Part shown: positions 25,845 to 36,905 of the stretch, piece by piece
Layout of the letters: every line of letters begins with the position of its first letter
Position numbering within the stretch: the stretch's first letter is position 1
Assembly: GCF_000421625.1 (NCBI RefSeq)
Contig: NZ_ATXJ01000003.1
Span: forward strand, 62,001-126,000
From: Thermus islandicus DSM 21543
GTDB lineage: Bacteria; Deinococcota; Deinococci; Deinococcales; Thermaceae
Length of the DNA: 64,000 nt
Direction of reading: 5' to 3'
Notes under the pieces: model-generated
What the model was told of the DNA's origin: nothing
Database searches by the model: none
Seen by the model: the letters and a program-made list of their open reading frames with translations, nothing else
Made by a program: the position numbers and the translations under genes

Positions 25845-26587
25845 TGGACCCCGTCCTGCGCTACCGCCTGGCCACCCGCCTGGCCCGGCGCCTTAGGGCC
25901 GAGGGGAGGCCCCTGCCCCTCCCCACCTTGGGGGAGGCCCTGGGCCTGAAGGGTCCCGTGGGCCCCGTGCTGGCCCCGCTTCTGGACGGACGCTTCATCC
26001 CCGGGGAGGAGGTGGGCCTTTGGGAGTGGCGCTACCCCTTTCCCCACCCAGAGGAGGCGGTGGTGGTCCTGGACCTGGAGACCACGGGCCTGGCCCCGGG
26101 GCTGAACGAGATCCTGGAGGTGGCCCTGGTGCGCCTGGAGGGGGGACGGCGGGTTGCCTTCCAGAGCCTGGTGCGGCCATGCCGTCCCCCTGGCCCCTTC
26201 ATCCAGCGCCTCACGGGCATCTCCCTAGAGGAGCTGGAGGAAGCCCCGCCCCTCGGCGAGGTTTTGGAGCGCGCCTACCCCCTTCTCCGGGGGGCCACCC
26301 TGGTGATCCAGAACGCCTCCTTTGACCTCGCCTTCCTCCGGCCGGCCCTCGAGGGCCTGGGGTGGCGGCTGGAAAACCCGGTGGTGGACTCCCTCCGCTT
26401 GGCCAAAAGGGCCATGCGGGGCCTCAGGCGCTACGGCCTGGATGCCCTCGCCCAGGTCCTGGAGCTTCCCCAAAGGAAGGCCCACCGGGCCCTCTCCGAT
26501 GTGGAACTCACCCTTGCCGTGGTCTACGAGGTGTACTATATGCTCACTTCAGGGAGTCCCCGACCCCTTTCTGCCCTCGGGAGGTAG
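25841..26587 (+). CDS. DEDDh 3'-5' exonuclease (DnaQ/PolC-epsilon family)
   Basis: A 248-residue protein with a short N-terminal helical/winged-like region (1-68) and a DnaQ-type exonuclease domain. Catalytic acids are visible in [13 protein letters not shown] (Asp and Glu of ExoI), [16 protein letters not shown] (ExoII) and [13 protein letters not shown] (ExoIII His-x4-Asp). Such stand-alone exonucleases may proofread or trim DNA or RNA ends. The start codon (GTG at 25841 or the adjacent ATG at 25844) overlaps the gatA stop, so it is cotranslated with gatA. The N-terminal extension has no match that I recognise. Confidence 0.88.
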   Translation: MMDPVLRYRLATRLARRLRAEGRPLPLPTLGEALGLKGPVGPVLAPLLDGRFIPGEEVGLWEWRYPFPHPEEAVVVLDLETTGLAPGLNEILEVALVRLEGGRRVAFQSLVRPCRPPGPFIQRLTGISLEELEEAPPLGEVLERAYPLLRGATLVIQNASFDLAFLRPALEGLGWRLENPVVDSLRLAKRAMRGLRRYGLDALAQVLELPQRKAHRALSDVELTLAVVYEVYYMLTSGSPRPLSALGR

Positions 26588-26588
26588 T

Positions 26589-27641
26589 ATGACCGCGCGC
26601 TATGTCCTAACCAGCACCTGTATTCAAGCAGGCACCATGGCCCTCACCGCCTCCTTGCGCCAGCGCCTCCTCGGGAAGGAGCGCGTCCTTTTTGTGGACG
26701 AGGACGGGGAGGTGTACGAGGCCGAGGTGGACTGGAAGGGGGGGGTGGTCCGGGGGCTTGCCCCCTACTACGCCAAGCGGCGCTTGGCGGCCAACGAGGC
26801 CATCCTTCTCCATTTCCGCGGGGAGGAGGTGGAGCTCAAGGCCCTGCCCCGGGCCCCCTTCCACCCCCCCCAGCCCGAGAGGCCCCCGGAGAAGGAGCGC
26901 CCTCCCGAGCCGGAGAAGAGGCGGGTGCGGGTCACCCCTTACCCTAAGGAGGTGCTCTTCCCCCATGAGCCCGGCTTCCGGGAGCCTCCCGGGGTGACGG
27001 AGGACCTGAGGCGCCTGGGCTTCCTCCTGGAGGGGGGGCCTCCTTGGGTGTACAAGGCGCCCTTGGGCCGGCGGCAGGTGGTCCTGGCCCTCTTGCGCCC
27101 GGGGGAAGGAGGGGTAGGGCTCCTCAAGCCCTACCGCCAGCAAGGGGCCTACGCGGCCTTCCTGGCCCCGGAGTCGGAGAAGGGGGCCGTGCCCGAAGGG
27201 GCGGGCTACGTTTCCCCGGAGGCGGTGGGCCGCCTGGTGCGCCTTAAGGCCCGGTTCCCCGTCTCCCCCCTGGACCTCGAGGACCTCCTAAGGGAGGGGC
27301 GGGTGGACCTGGAGGCGGTGGAGGCCCTGGAGGACCGCCTGGTGGCTGAGCTTTCCGAGCGGGGCGCGCTCGCCGCCTTCCTCCTCCTTCTGGCCAGGAA
27401 GCGCTTGGGGGAGGTCTTCCTCCTGCCCGACCTCGAGGCGGAGGCCCTGGAGGAAGGCCTGACCCCCGAGGTGGTGCGCCAGGGGGTGGAGCTCCTCTCC
27501 CAGCCCCCCTTCCTCCTCCTCAAGCGCCTCTCTCCGGGGGAGTTCCTCCTCAGGCAGGAGGTGGAGGAGGCCCTTCGGGACCTCGAGGCCTTCGCCCAGG
27601 GGGTCAGGGGGCGGCTCAACCGCGTCTATGGGGGCGCTTGA
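26589..27641 (+). CDS. Conserved protein of unknown function, 350 residues, possible DNA-binding N-terminus
   Basis: I do not recognise this protein. It begins MTARYVLTSTCIQAGTMALT. Residues 20-88 alternate short strands (RVLFVDEDGEVYEAEVDW, AILLHFRGEEVEL) around a helix (APYYAKRRLAANE) in a manner reminiscent of small beta-barrel DNA-binding domains, which is only an impression. Residues 88-115 are a Pro/Glu/Arg-rich linker. The C-terminal half is helical and rich in Leu, Glu and Arg, with no enzyme motif and no membrane segment. It follows the exonuclease gene within 2 bp and its last 26 bp overlap the convergent csaB. Confidence 0.75.
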   Translation: MTARYVLTSTCIQAGTMALTASLRQRLLGKERVLFVDEDGEVYEAEVDWKGGVVRGLAPYYAKRRLAANEAILLHFRGEEVELKALPRAPFHPPQPERPPEKERPPEPEKRRVRVTPYPKEVLFPHEPGFREPPGVTEDLRRLGFLLEGGPPWVYKAPLGRRQVVLALLRPGEGGVGLLKPYRQQGAYAAFLAPESEKGAVPEGAGYVSPEAVGRLVRLKARFPVSPLDLEDLLREGRVDLEAVEALEDRLVAELSERGALAAFLLLLARKRLGEVFLLPDLEAEALEEGLTPEVVRQGVELLSQPPFLLLKRLSPGEFLLRQEVEEALRDLEAFAQGVRGRLNRVYGGA

Positions 27642-28592
27642 CCGGGGTGGCCTCCCCCAGGGCCAGGTCAAAGCTCCGCCTGGCCCGCTCCTTTAGGGCC
27701 TCCACCTTTTCCCAGTCGGGGTAGCGTCCGTACACGGCCGCCTTGGAGAGCTTGATGGGGTCGCCGGGAAGCTCCTGGTAGTAGGCCCCGGTTTCCTTGG
27801 CGAAGGCGGCCACCTTGGGGTCGTAGGAGAGGGCGGCGAAGGGGGTGCCCGCCGCCGCCGCCAGGATCAGCCCGTGAAGCCGCATGGAGATCACGTACCC
27901 CGCCTGGGCCGCCAGGTAGAGGACCCGCCTGGGGTCGGAGGTCTTCTCCACCCGGTGGTGGGGCAGGTCCTCCAGCACCGCCTCGTCGTACCCGGGCTGG
28001 AGGAGGAGGATGAGGACCTGCTTGCCCTCGTGGAAGAGGTGGTTAGCGGTGACGTACAGGGTCTCTACCGCCGCCCGGCCCACCCCGGCCCGGGGGATGA
28101 CCAGGACCAGGTCCTCCTCCCGCTTCACGGGGGGCGGGGTGAGGAGGAGGGCGGGGTCGGCCCCAAGCGCGGCGGGGATCCCGAGGCGCCTGGCGTACTC
28201 CAGGGAGTCCTGGTCCCGGAGGATCACCGGCACCCCCTTTAGGGCCCGCTGGACCCGCCTCTCCCCCCAGGGGGATAGGGGGCCTAGGGACTGGTTGAAG
28301 ACCACCACCCGTTTGCGGAACAACCGGGCCAGGCGGAGGACGGAGAGGTAGTAGAGAAGGCTCAGGGAGCTGGTGGCGTCCTGCAAAAGCCCCCCGCCTC
28401 CCAAAAGCCAGAGGTCCGCTCCGAGAAGGGCCAGGGGGTTCAGGCGGTGGCCGGCCCGGATCCCGTGCTCCTCCCGGGTGCGCCTGGGGTCTCCCGAGAG
28501 GGCGAGGACCTCATGCCCCCGGGCCTTGAGCTCCCGGACGATGGCCTCGAGGATGGCCTCGTCCCCAGCGTTCCTGAACCCGTAGTAGCCCG

Positions 28593-28608
<16 letters not shown>
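27616..28608 (-). CDS. csaB: CsaB, polysaccharide pyruvyl transferase
   Basis: The 330-residue protein has the pyruvyl transferase pattern: GYYGFRNAGDEAILEAIV at the N-terminus, LLGGGGLLQDATSSLS, NQSLGPLSPWGERRV, and the C-terminal SMRLHGLILAAAAGTPFAALSYDPKV. In Thermus CsaB adds ketal pyruvate to the secondary cell-wall polysaccharide, the ligand for the SLH domain of the S-layer protein SlpA. It overlaps the upstream DUF5693 gene by 16 bp and ends inside the convergent unknown gene. Confidence 0.92.
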
Positions 28609-32109
<3,501 letters not shown>

Positions 32110-32148
32110 CCTCAACCTCCGGTAGACCCCGCGCTTTGAGCCTGCCTT

Positions 32149-32178
32149 TTGCCCATCGGGGGTCGGGTCCATTATAAA
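32149..32178. promoter_or_regulatory. Divergent malK1/mscL promoter region
   Basis: On the minus strand TATAAT (32176-32171) lies about 60 nt before malK1. On the plus strand TTGCCC (32149-32154) and TATAAA (32173-32178), with an 18-bp spacer, precede mscL. The two -10 elements share the palindromic TTATAA core. Confidence 0.45.
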
Positions 32179-32191
32179 GGAGGGGGTGGGT

Positions 32192-32557
32192 ATGCTGAAG
32201 GGGTTCAAGGACTTCCTGTTGCGGGGCAACCTGGTGGAGCTGGCCGTGGCCTTCGTCATGGGCGGGGCCTTCGGCCAGGTGGTGAGCGCTTTCGTGAGCG
32301 GGGTCCTCCTCCCCCTCATCGGGGCCCTGGGCGGGAAGCCCGATTTCTCCGCCCTGAAGGTGGGGCCGGTGCTCCTAGGCCGCTTTCTGGACGCGTTGGT
32401 CAACTTCGTGGTGGTGGCGGCAGTCCTCTACTTCCTGGTGGTGGTCCCCGTGAGCCGCCTCAGGCCCAAGCCCGAGGCCTCCGCCTCTCCCCCGGAGGAG
32501 GTTAGGCTTCTCCGGGAGATTTTGGAAGAGATACGGAAGAAGGCCGGAGCCGGTTGA
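32192..32557 (+). CDS. mscL: Large-conductance mechanosensitive channel MscL
   Basis: The 121-residue channel releases solutes under hypo-osmotic shock. It shows the N-terminal amphipathic MLKGFKDFLLRGNLVELAVAFVMGGAFGQVVSAFVSGVLLPLIGAL with TM1, and TM2 near 68-90 (FVVVAAVLYFLVVVPVSRL). It ends with a cytoplasmic helix containing PPEEVRLLREILEEIRKK. The start is the ATG at 32192 behind GGAGGGGG. Its last 56 bp overlap a hypothetical gene on the opposite strand. Confidence 0.94.
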   Translation: MLKGFKDFLLRGNLVELAVAFVMGGAFGQVVSAFVSGVLLPLIGALGGKPDFSALKVGPVLLGRFLDALVNFVVVAAVLYFLVVVPVSRLRPKPEASASPPEEVRLLREILEEIRKKAGAG

Positions 32558-33356
32558 AAAGGAAGAGGGCGAGGAAGCCCAGTCCGATCTCCGGGCTAGG
32601 CCGGAGGGTGAGGGAGAGGGCGAAGGCGTGGAAGAGGAGGCTCTCCAGGGCGTGGCGCGGGCTTTGGAGGAAGAGGGCCTTAAGCGCTGGGCCCTGGCGG
32701 AGGGCCAGAAGGCCAAGGTAGGGGAGGTAAGGCCAAGGTCCTGGGGAGAGGCCCAGGGCGGAGACGCCCAGGGTGGCGAAGGCCAAGGTCCGGGCGAAAG
32801 GGAGGGGGTCTGGCCTAAGAGGCCTCAGCTCCTCCCACCCCTTAGCCTCCTCTCCCGGCCAGGGGGCGCGGAAGAGAAGGAGCCTCTTGCCCTCGTGCCC
32901 GCCCAGGTAGAGGTAGGGGCTGGGGGCTACCCCTAAGGCGAGGAGGTGGGCGGGGTTTTCCTGGAGGGCCGCACACAGGGTGGGGTCCAGGGGAAGCCCG
33001 TCCACCAGGTACCAGGCGTGGGGCCTTCCGGAGAGGAGGAAGCCGTAGGCCCTTTCCACCCGGTGCCCAAGGTGGGCGAGGATTCCTGGCCAGGCCTCGG
33101 GAGGCTCCTTGAGGAGGGCCTCCCTCCAGGGCGGGCTGGCCTTCAGGGGGGTGGTCTGGAGGCGGAAGCGCACCTCCACCGCCTCCCCCTCCTCCAGGGC
33201 GAAGCGGGCGAGGAGGTTTCCCTGGGCCTCGTAGGCCTCGAGGGCCTTATGGGTCAGCGCGAGGCCGGTCACCCTTTGCCCGGGGAGGTCCTGGGGCAGG
33301 GGCAGGAGGTGCTCGCCAGCATGGAAGGCACGGAAGCGCAGGACCCAGTCGCCCAT
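32502..33356 (-). CDS. Hypothetical protein with C-terminal membrane segments
   Basis: I do not recognise this 284-residue protein. The N-terminal 200 residues are soluble and beta-rich at the beginning (GDWVLRFRAFHAGEHLLPLPQ, GEAVEVRFRLQTTPL). The C-terminus has two or three hydrophobic stretches (TLAFATLGVSALGL, YLPYLGLLALR, GLGFLALFLFN). Codon use is typical of the region and a GGAGG lies directly in front of the ATG at 33356. The 56-bp tail-to-tail overlap with mscL is long, so the C-terminus could be shorter in practice only if a sequencing error existed. The divergent neighbour is the ArsR gene. Confidence 0.6.
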   Translation of the reverse strand: MGDWVLRFRAFHAGEHLLPLPQDLPGQRVTGLALTHKALEAYEAQGNLLARFALEEGEAVEVRFRLQTTPLKASPPWREALLKEPPEAWPGILAHLGHRVERAYGFLLSGRPHAWYLVDGLPLDPTLCAALQENPAHLLALGVAPSPYLYLGGHEGKRLLLFRAPWPGEEAKGWEELRPLRPDPLPFARTLAFATLGVSALGLSPGPWPYLPYLGLLALRQGPALKALFLQSPRHALESLLFHAFALSLTLRPSPEIGLGFLALFLFNRLRPSSVSLPKSPGEA

Positions 33357-33383
33357 GCCTCCAGGGTACTCCCCATGGGCCGC

Positions 33384-33437
33384 TTGACGGCCGAGGCCCT
33401 AAAGGGTAGCCTCCGCATATGCAAGTTTGCGCATATG
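33384..33437 (+). promoter_or_regulatory. ArsR-type promoter and 22-bp palindromic operator
   Basis: TTGACG (33384-33389), a 17-bp spacer and TAGCCT (33407-33412) predict transcription starting near 33419. An imperfect inverted repeat with arms CATATGCAAGT and TTGCGCATATG occupies 33416-33437, right over the start site. This is an ideal location for autorepression by the ArsR-family protein encoded just downstream. Confidence 0.65.
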
Positions 33438-33458
33438 TTTATTTTGGGGAGGGCGGGT

Positions 33459-33788
33459 ATGCCTAGCCCTCTCCACCAGTACAAAGCGGAGTTCTTCAAG
33501 GCCCTGGCCCATCCCCTCCGCCTGGCCATTCTGGATGCCCTCCGCTCGGGGGAGAAAAGCGTTTCCGCGTTACAGGAGGAGCTTGGGGTGGAGCAGTCCT
33601 CCCTTTCCCGGCAACTGGCTTTCCTCCGGGAGCGCGGCCTTCTGGAGGTGCGGCGTCAGGGGCCTTTGGCCTACTACCGGGTGAGGGATCCGGAGGTGTA
33701 TGCCTTTTTGGATCTGGGGCGAAGGATCTTCCAGCGCCATCTCGAGGCCGAGCGCGGCCGCCTCGAGGCCCTGCGGGAGGGGGAATGA
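33459..33788 (+). CDS. ArsR/SmtB-family transcriptional regulator without cysteines
   Basis: A 109-residue winged-helix repressor: AEFFKALAHPLRLAILDALRSG (helices 1-2), SVSALQEELGVEQSSLSRQLAFLRERGLLEVRRQGPLAYYRV (HTH and wing) and a C-terminal dimerisation helix. It contains no Cys at all, so thiol-based metal, arsenic or persulfide sensing is excluded. I prefer the ATG at 33459 with GGGGAGGG upstream; one at 33435 would start within the palindrome. The stop overlaps the next gene as ATGA, so it is cotranscribed with the hydrogenase-like complex. Confidence 0.88.
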   Translation: MPSPLHQYKAEFFKALAHPLRLAILDALRSGEKSVSALQEELGVEQSSLSRQLAFLRERGLLEVRRQGPLAYYRVRDPEVYAFLDLGRRIFQRHLEAERGRLEALREGE

Positions 33789-35434
33789 CGCCCCTTGTGG
33801 GGGCTGCCCTCGGCGGCTTGGCCCTGGCGAGCCTTATTGGCCTCCGGGGCCCTGGCCGCCTGGCCTATCCTTTGGGGTTTTCCGGAGTATCCCTGGCGGT
33901 GGCGGGCGGGGTGGGTTGGGCCGAGGGATGGGGAGCCGGGGCGTTCTACCTGCTCCTTCTTGGGCTGGCGGTACTGGGCTTGGCGCCCTACCTTCCGGCC
34001 TACCTGGAGCTTCATCCCTCCCGGGCCTACGCCTTCTTGCTCCCCCTCTTCGTGGGGGCCATGGCCGGGGTGGCCTTGGCCCCGCCGGGGTATGCCTTTC
34101 TCTTCCTGTGGGAGGCGATGTCCCTCCTGGGGTACCTGCTCGTGGCCCTGGAAGGGGCCAAGGCGGTGGAGGGCGCCCAGGCCCTTTTCCTGGCGAGCCG
34201 CCTCTTCGGCCTCGGGCTCTACCTGGCCTTCCTGGGACAGGGTCGCCTGGGGCAGGATGCCGTCTGGCTGGGTCTGGTGCTGGGCTTCGGGGTCAAGGCG
34301 GCCCTCTTCCCCTTCCACGGGTGGCTTCCCCGGGCCCACCCCGTGGCCATCAGCCCCGTCTCCGCCCTTCTCTCCGGGGCCATGACCAAGCTTGGCCTTC
34401 TTGGGCTGTACCAGGCGGCCTTCTGGTTCGGCCCCCCGCCCCTTTGGGTGGGGCCTTCCCTGGTTACCTTGGGCCTTGCGGGAGCGGTCTACGCCCTGGT
34501 GCGGGGCCTGGCCGAGGAGGACTTTAAGGGAGCCTTGGCCTACTCCAGCGTGGAGAACCTCGGGCTCATGCTGGCGGCCTTGGGGGGCTATTTCGTTACC
34601 GGCCACCCCCTCTTCCGGGCCGCCTTCTTCCTCCACCAGCTGACCCATGCCCTCTTCAAGACCCACCTCTTCCTGGTGGCTGGCGTCTTAGGCGAAAGGC
34701 GGCTTTCCCGGCTGGGTGGCCTGTGGCGGCAGGCCCCGGGATTGGGGGCCCAAGCCCTCTGGGGGATGGCGGTGGGGGCGGGGCTTCCGCCGGGGCCCCT
34801 TTTCCTGGCCGAGTGGGCCCTGTACCTGGGGTTCAGCCGCGGCGGGTTTGGGCTTCCCCTGGGGGTGGGGGCCTTGGCCCTGGTGGGGGCCCTGGCCCTC
34901 TTTTACTATGTGCGCCTCTTCGGCCTGGCCTTTCTGGGTCAGCCTCGAGGCCCGGCCTCTTGGCACCTGGCGCCGGGCATGGTCCTGGGCCTGCGGATCC
35001 TGGGGGGCGCCCTCTTCCTTCTGGCCCTTTGGCCCGGCCTGGTCCTCGGGCCGCTGGGCGTCCAGGTTTACCCTAACGCTCCCCTGGCCCTTCTCCTCTT
35101 CGCCCTGGCCTACCTCCTCTACCGCCGCCTCCAGGCCCTACCCCACCGCACCTACAGCACCTGGGACTGCGGCCATCAGCCCCTCACGCCTAGAATGCAG
35201 CCCACAGGCCTTGGGTTCAGCCAGCCGGTTCTGCGGCTCTTTCCCTTTGTCCGCCTGCGGGAGGGGGAGCACCCCCACCTGGAGGAGCCGCTCCAGCGCC
35301 TCCTTCAGGTCATAGGCGAGGCCTACGCCAGGCTTGCCCGTCTTGTCCAGGGGTTGCAGTCAGGGAGCCTGCACCTTTACCTGCTCCTCCAGCTATTGAC
35401 CCTGGTCCTGGTCCTGGGGGTGGTGTTGCTGTGA
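33785..35434 (+). CDS. HyfB/HycC-like proton-translocating antiporter subunit
   Basis: A 549-residue polytopic protein of the NuoL/M/N-Mrp antiporter superfamily. It keeps elements tied to proton movement: FLFLWEAMSLLGYLLV (TM5 Glu), GVKAALFPFHGWLPRAHPVAISPVSALLSGAMTKLG (broken-helix Lys region), YSSVENLGLML, and HQLTHALFKTHLFLVAG. The C-terminal TYSTWDCGHQPLTPRMQPT is a signature of the HyfB/HycC subclass of group 4 hydrogenase-type complexes. It overlaps the ArsR gene and the next gene by 4 bp each. Confidence 0.9.
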   Translation: MTPLVGAALGGLALASLIGLRGPGRLAYPLGFSGVSLAVAGGVGWAEGWGAGAFYLLLLGLAVLGLAPYLPAYLELHPSRAYAFLLPLFVGAMAGVALAPPGYAFLFLWEAMSLLGYLLVALEGAKAVEGAQALFLASRLFGLGLYLAFLGQGRLGQDAVWLGLVLGFGVKAALFPFHGWLPRAHPVAISPVSALLSGAMTKLGLLGLYQAAFWFGPPPLWVGPSLVTLGLAGAVYALVRGLAEEDFKGALAYSSVENLGLMLAALGGYFVTGHPLFRAAFFLHQLTHALFKTHLFLVAGVLGERRLSRLGGLWRQAPGLGAQALWGMAVGAGLPPGPLFLAEWALYLGFSRGGFGLPLGVGALALVGALALFYYVRLFGLAFLGQPRGPASWHLAPGMVLGLRILGGALFLLALWPGLVLGPLGVQVYPNAPLALLLFALAYLLYRRLQALPHRTYSTWDCGHQPLTPRMQPTGLGFSQPVLRLFPFVRLREGEHPHLEEPLQRLLQVIGEAYARLARLVQGLQSGSLHLYLLLQLLTLVLVLGVVLL

Positions 35435-36285
35435 GCGCCCTCTTGCTCCTTTTCCTGGCCCCCCTCTTCACCGGGAGCGTCAAGTGGCTCAAGGCCCGGC
35501 TGACCCACCGCCTGGGGCCCTCGCCCCTCCTGGAGTACCAAAACCTTTTTAAGCTTTTGGGGAAGGCCTGGGTGCGCCCTGAGGTGGGCACCCCCCTTTT
35601 TCTCCTCGGGCCCGTCCTCGCCTTCCTGGCGAGTATGGCCGCAGCCAGCTTCCTGCCCCTTCTGCCCGGGCCCCACTTCGCGGGCGATGGGTTTCTGGCC
35701 CTCTACCTCTTGAACCTGGGGCGGTTTTTCCAGATGCTGGCGGCCTTGGACGCGGGGAGCGCCTTCGGAGCCCAGGGGAGCTACCGCGAGGGGCTCATTA
35801 CGGTCCTGGCGGAGCCGGGGACGCTTCTGGCCTTGGTGGCCGCGGGGCTCTTGGGCGGGGAGTTTTCCCTTGCCCGTCTGCCTGTCCTGGACCCGGCCAA
35901 CGCCTTGGTCCTGGTCCTGGTGCTGGCCTCCCTGGCCCTGGCGCTCCTGGCCGAAGGGGCCCGCATGCCCGTGGACGACCCCGCCACCCACCTGGAGCTC
36001 ACCATGGTGCACGAGGCCCAGCTTTTGGACCACGCCGGCCCCCTCCTCGCCCTCTACGAGCTGGCCTCGGGGGTGAAGATGCTCTTCTACGCGGCCCTAA
36101 TGGCCCTTTTGCTGCCTGGCCCCTCCTTTTGGGTCTTCCTGGGGATGGGCGCAGCCTGGGCCTTGGCCCTGGGCTACCTGGAGACCTACGGCGTGAAGCT
36201 TAGGTATCTGCGGCTTCCAGACTTTCTTTCTTACAACACCCTTTTTGGGGTGCTGGCCGTCCTGGGGGCGGTATGGAGGTTCTGA
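35431..36285 (+). CDS. HyfC/HycD-like (NuoH-family) membrane subunit
   Basis: The 284-residue protein is homologous to NuoH, the subunit that couples the peripheral arm to the membrane arm. It shows LTHRLGPSPLLEYQNLFKLLGKAWVRPE near the N-terminus, GSAFGAQGSYREGLITVLAEPG, and the acidic loop AEGARMPVDDPATHLELTMVHEAQLLD, where NuoH keeps its conserved glutamates. About eight transmembrane segments are visible. It starts with GTG in a GTGA overlap with the preceding gene. Confidence 0.9.
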   Translation: MSALLLLFLAPLFTGSVKWLKARLTHRLGPSPLLEYQNLFKLLGKAWVRPEVGTPLFLLGPVLAFLASMAAASFLPLLPGPHFAGDGFLALYLLNLGRFFQMLAALDAGSAFGAQGSYREGLITVLAEPGTLLALVAAGLLGGEFSLARLPVLDPANALVLVLVLASLALALLAEGARMPVDDPATHLELTMVHEAQLLDHAGPLLALYELASGVKMLFYAALMALLLPGPSFWVFLGMGAAWALALGYLETYGVKLRYLRLPDFLSYNTLFGVLAVLGAVWRF

Positions 36286-36905
36286 ACACCCTGACCCTGG
36301 CGGTCCTGGCCACCGGCGTTCTCATGGCGAGCCGGAGGAGCCTGGACGCCATCATCCGGCTTTATGCCCTACAGAACCTGCTTTTGGCGGCCCTGGCCTT
36401 TCTCTTGGCCCACGGGGAGGTGCACTTCATCCTGGCGGGGGTGGCGCTGTTCCTGGTGAAGGGGGTGCTGATCCCTGCCTACCTCTTCTGGCTTCTGGAC
36501 CGCCTCGAGGTCAGCCATGAGGTGGAGGGTTACCTCTCGGTGAGCCTCTCCTTGCTCCTGGCAGGCCTTCTTACGGGCCTGGCCTTCCGGGTGGGGCAGG
36601 CCTTTGTTCTCCCCACGGCGCCCTTGCCCCAGGGGGTACCGGTGGGCCTGGCCCTGGTCCTCCTGGGGGCCCTCTCCATGGTGGGCCGCAAGAAGGCGGT
36701 GAGCCAGGTCCTAGGCTTCCTGGCCCTGGAGAACGGGGTGTTCCTTTTGGCGCTGGCAGAAAGCCACGGCCTCCCTCTTTTTGTGGAACTCGGGGTGGCC
36801 TTGGACGCCTTCGCCGCCGTGTTTTTGGCGGGCGTCCTCATCTTCCGCATCAAGGGGGAGCTGGGCCACGTGGACACGGCGCGCATGCGCTCGCTCAAGG
36901 GGTGA
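36273..36905 (+). CDS. HyfE-like (NuoK-related) membrane subunit
   Basis: This 210-residue protein has six or so transmembrane helices. The NuoK-like core includes SRRSLDAIIRLYALQNLLLAALAFL, and the C-terminal signature VLGFLALENGVFLLALAESHGLPLFVELGVALDAFAAVFLAGVLIFRI is typical of HyfE. The start overlaps the preceding gene by 13 bp and the end overlaps the next by 4 bp. Confidence 0.88.
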   Translation: MEVLNTLTLAVLATGVLMASRRSLDAIIRLYALQNLLLAALAFLLAHGEVHFILAGVALFLVKGVLIPAYLFWLLDRLEVSHEVEGYLSVSLSLLLAGLLTGLAFRVGQAFVLPTAPLPQGVPVGLALVLLGALSMVGRKKAVSQVLGFLALENGVFLLALAESHGLPLFVELGVALDAFAAVFLAGVLIFRIKGELGHVDTARMRSLKG

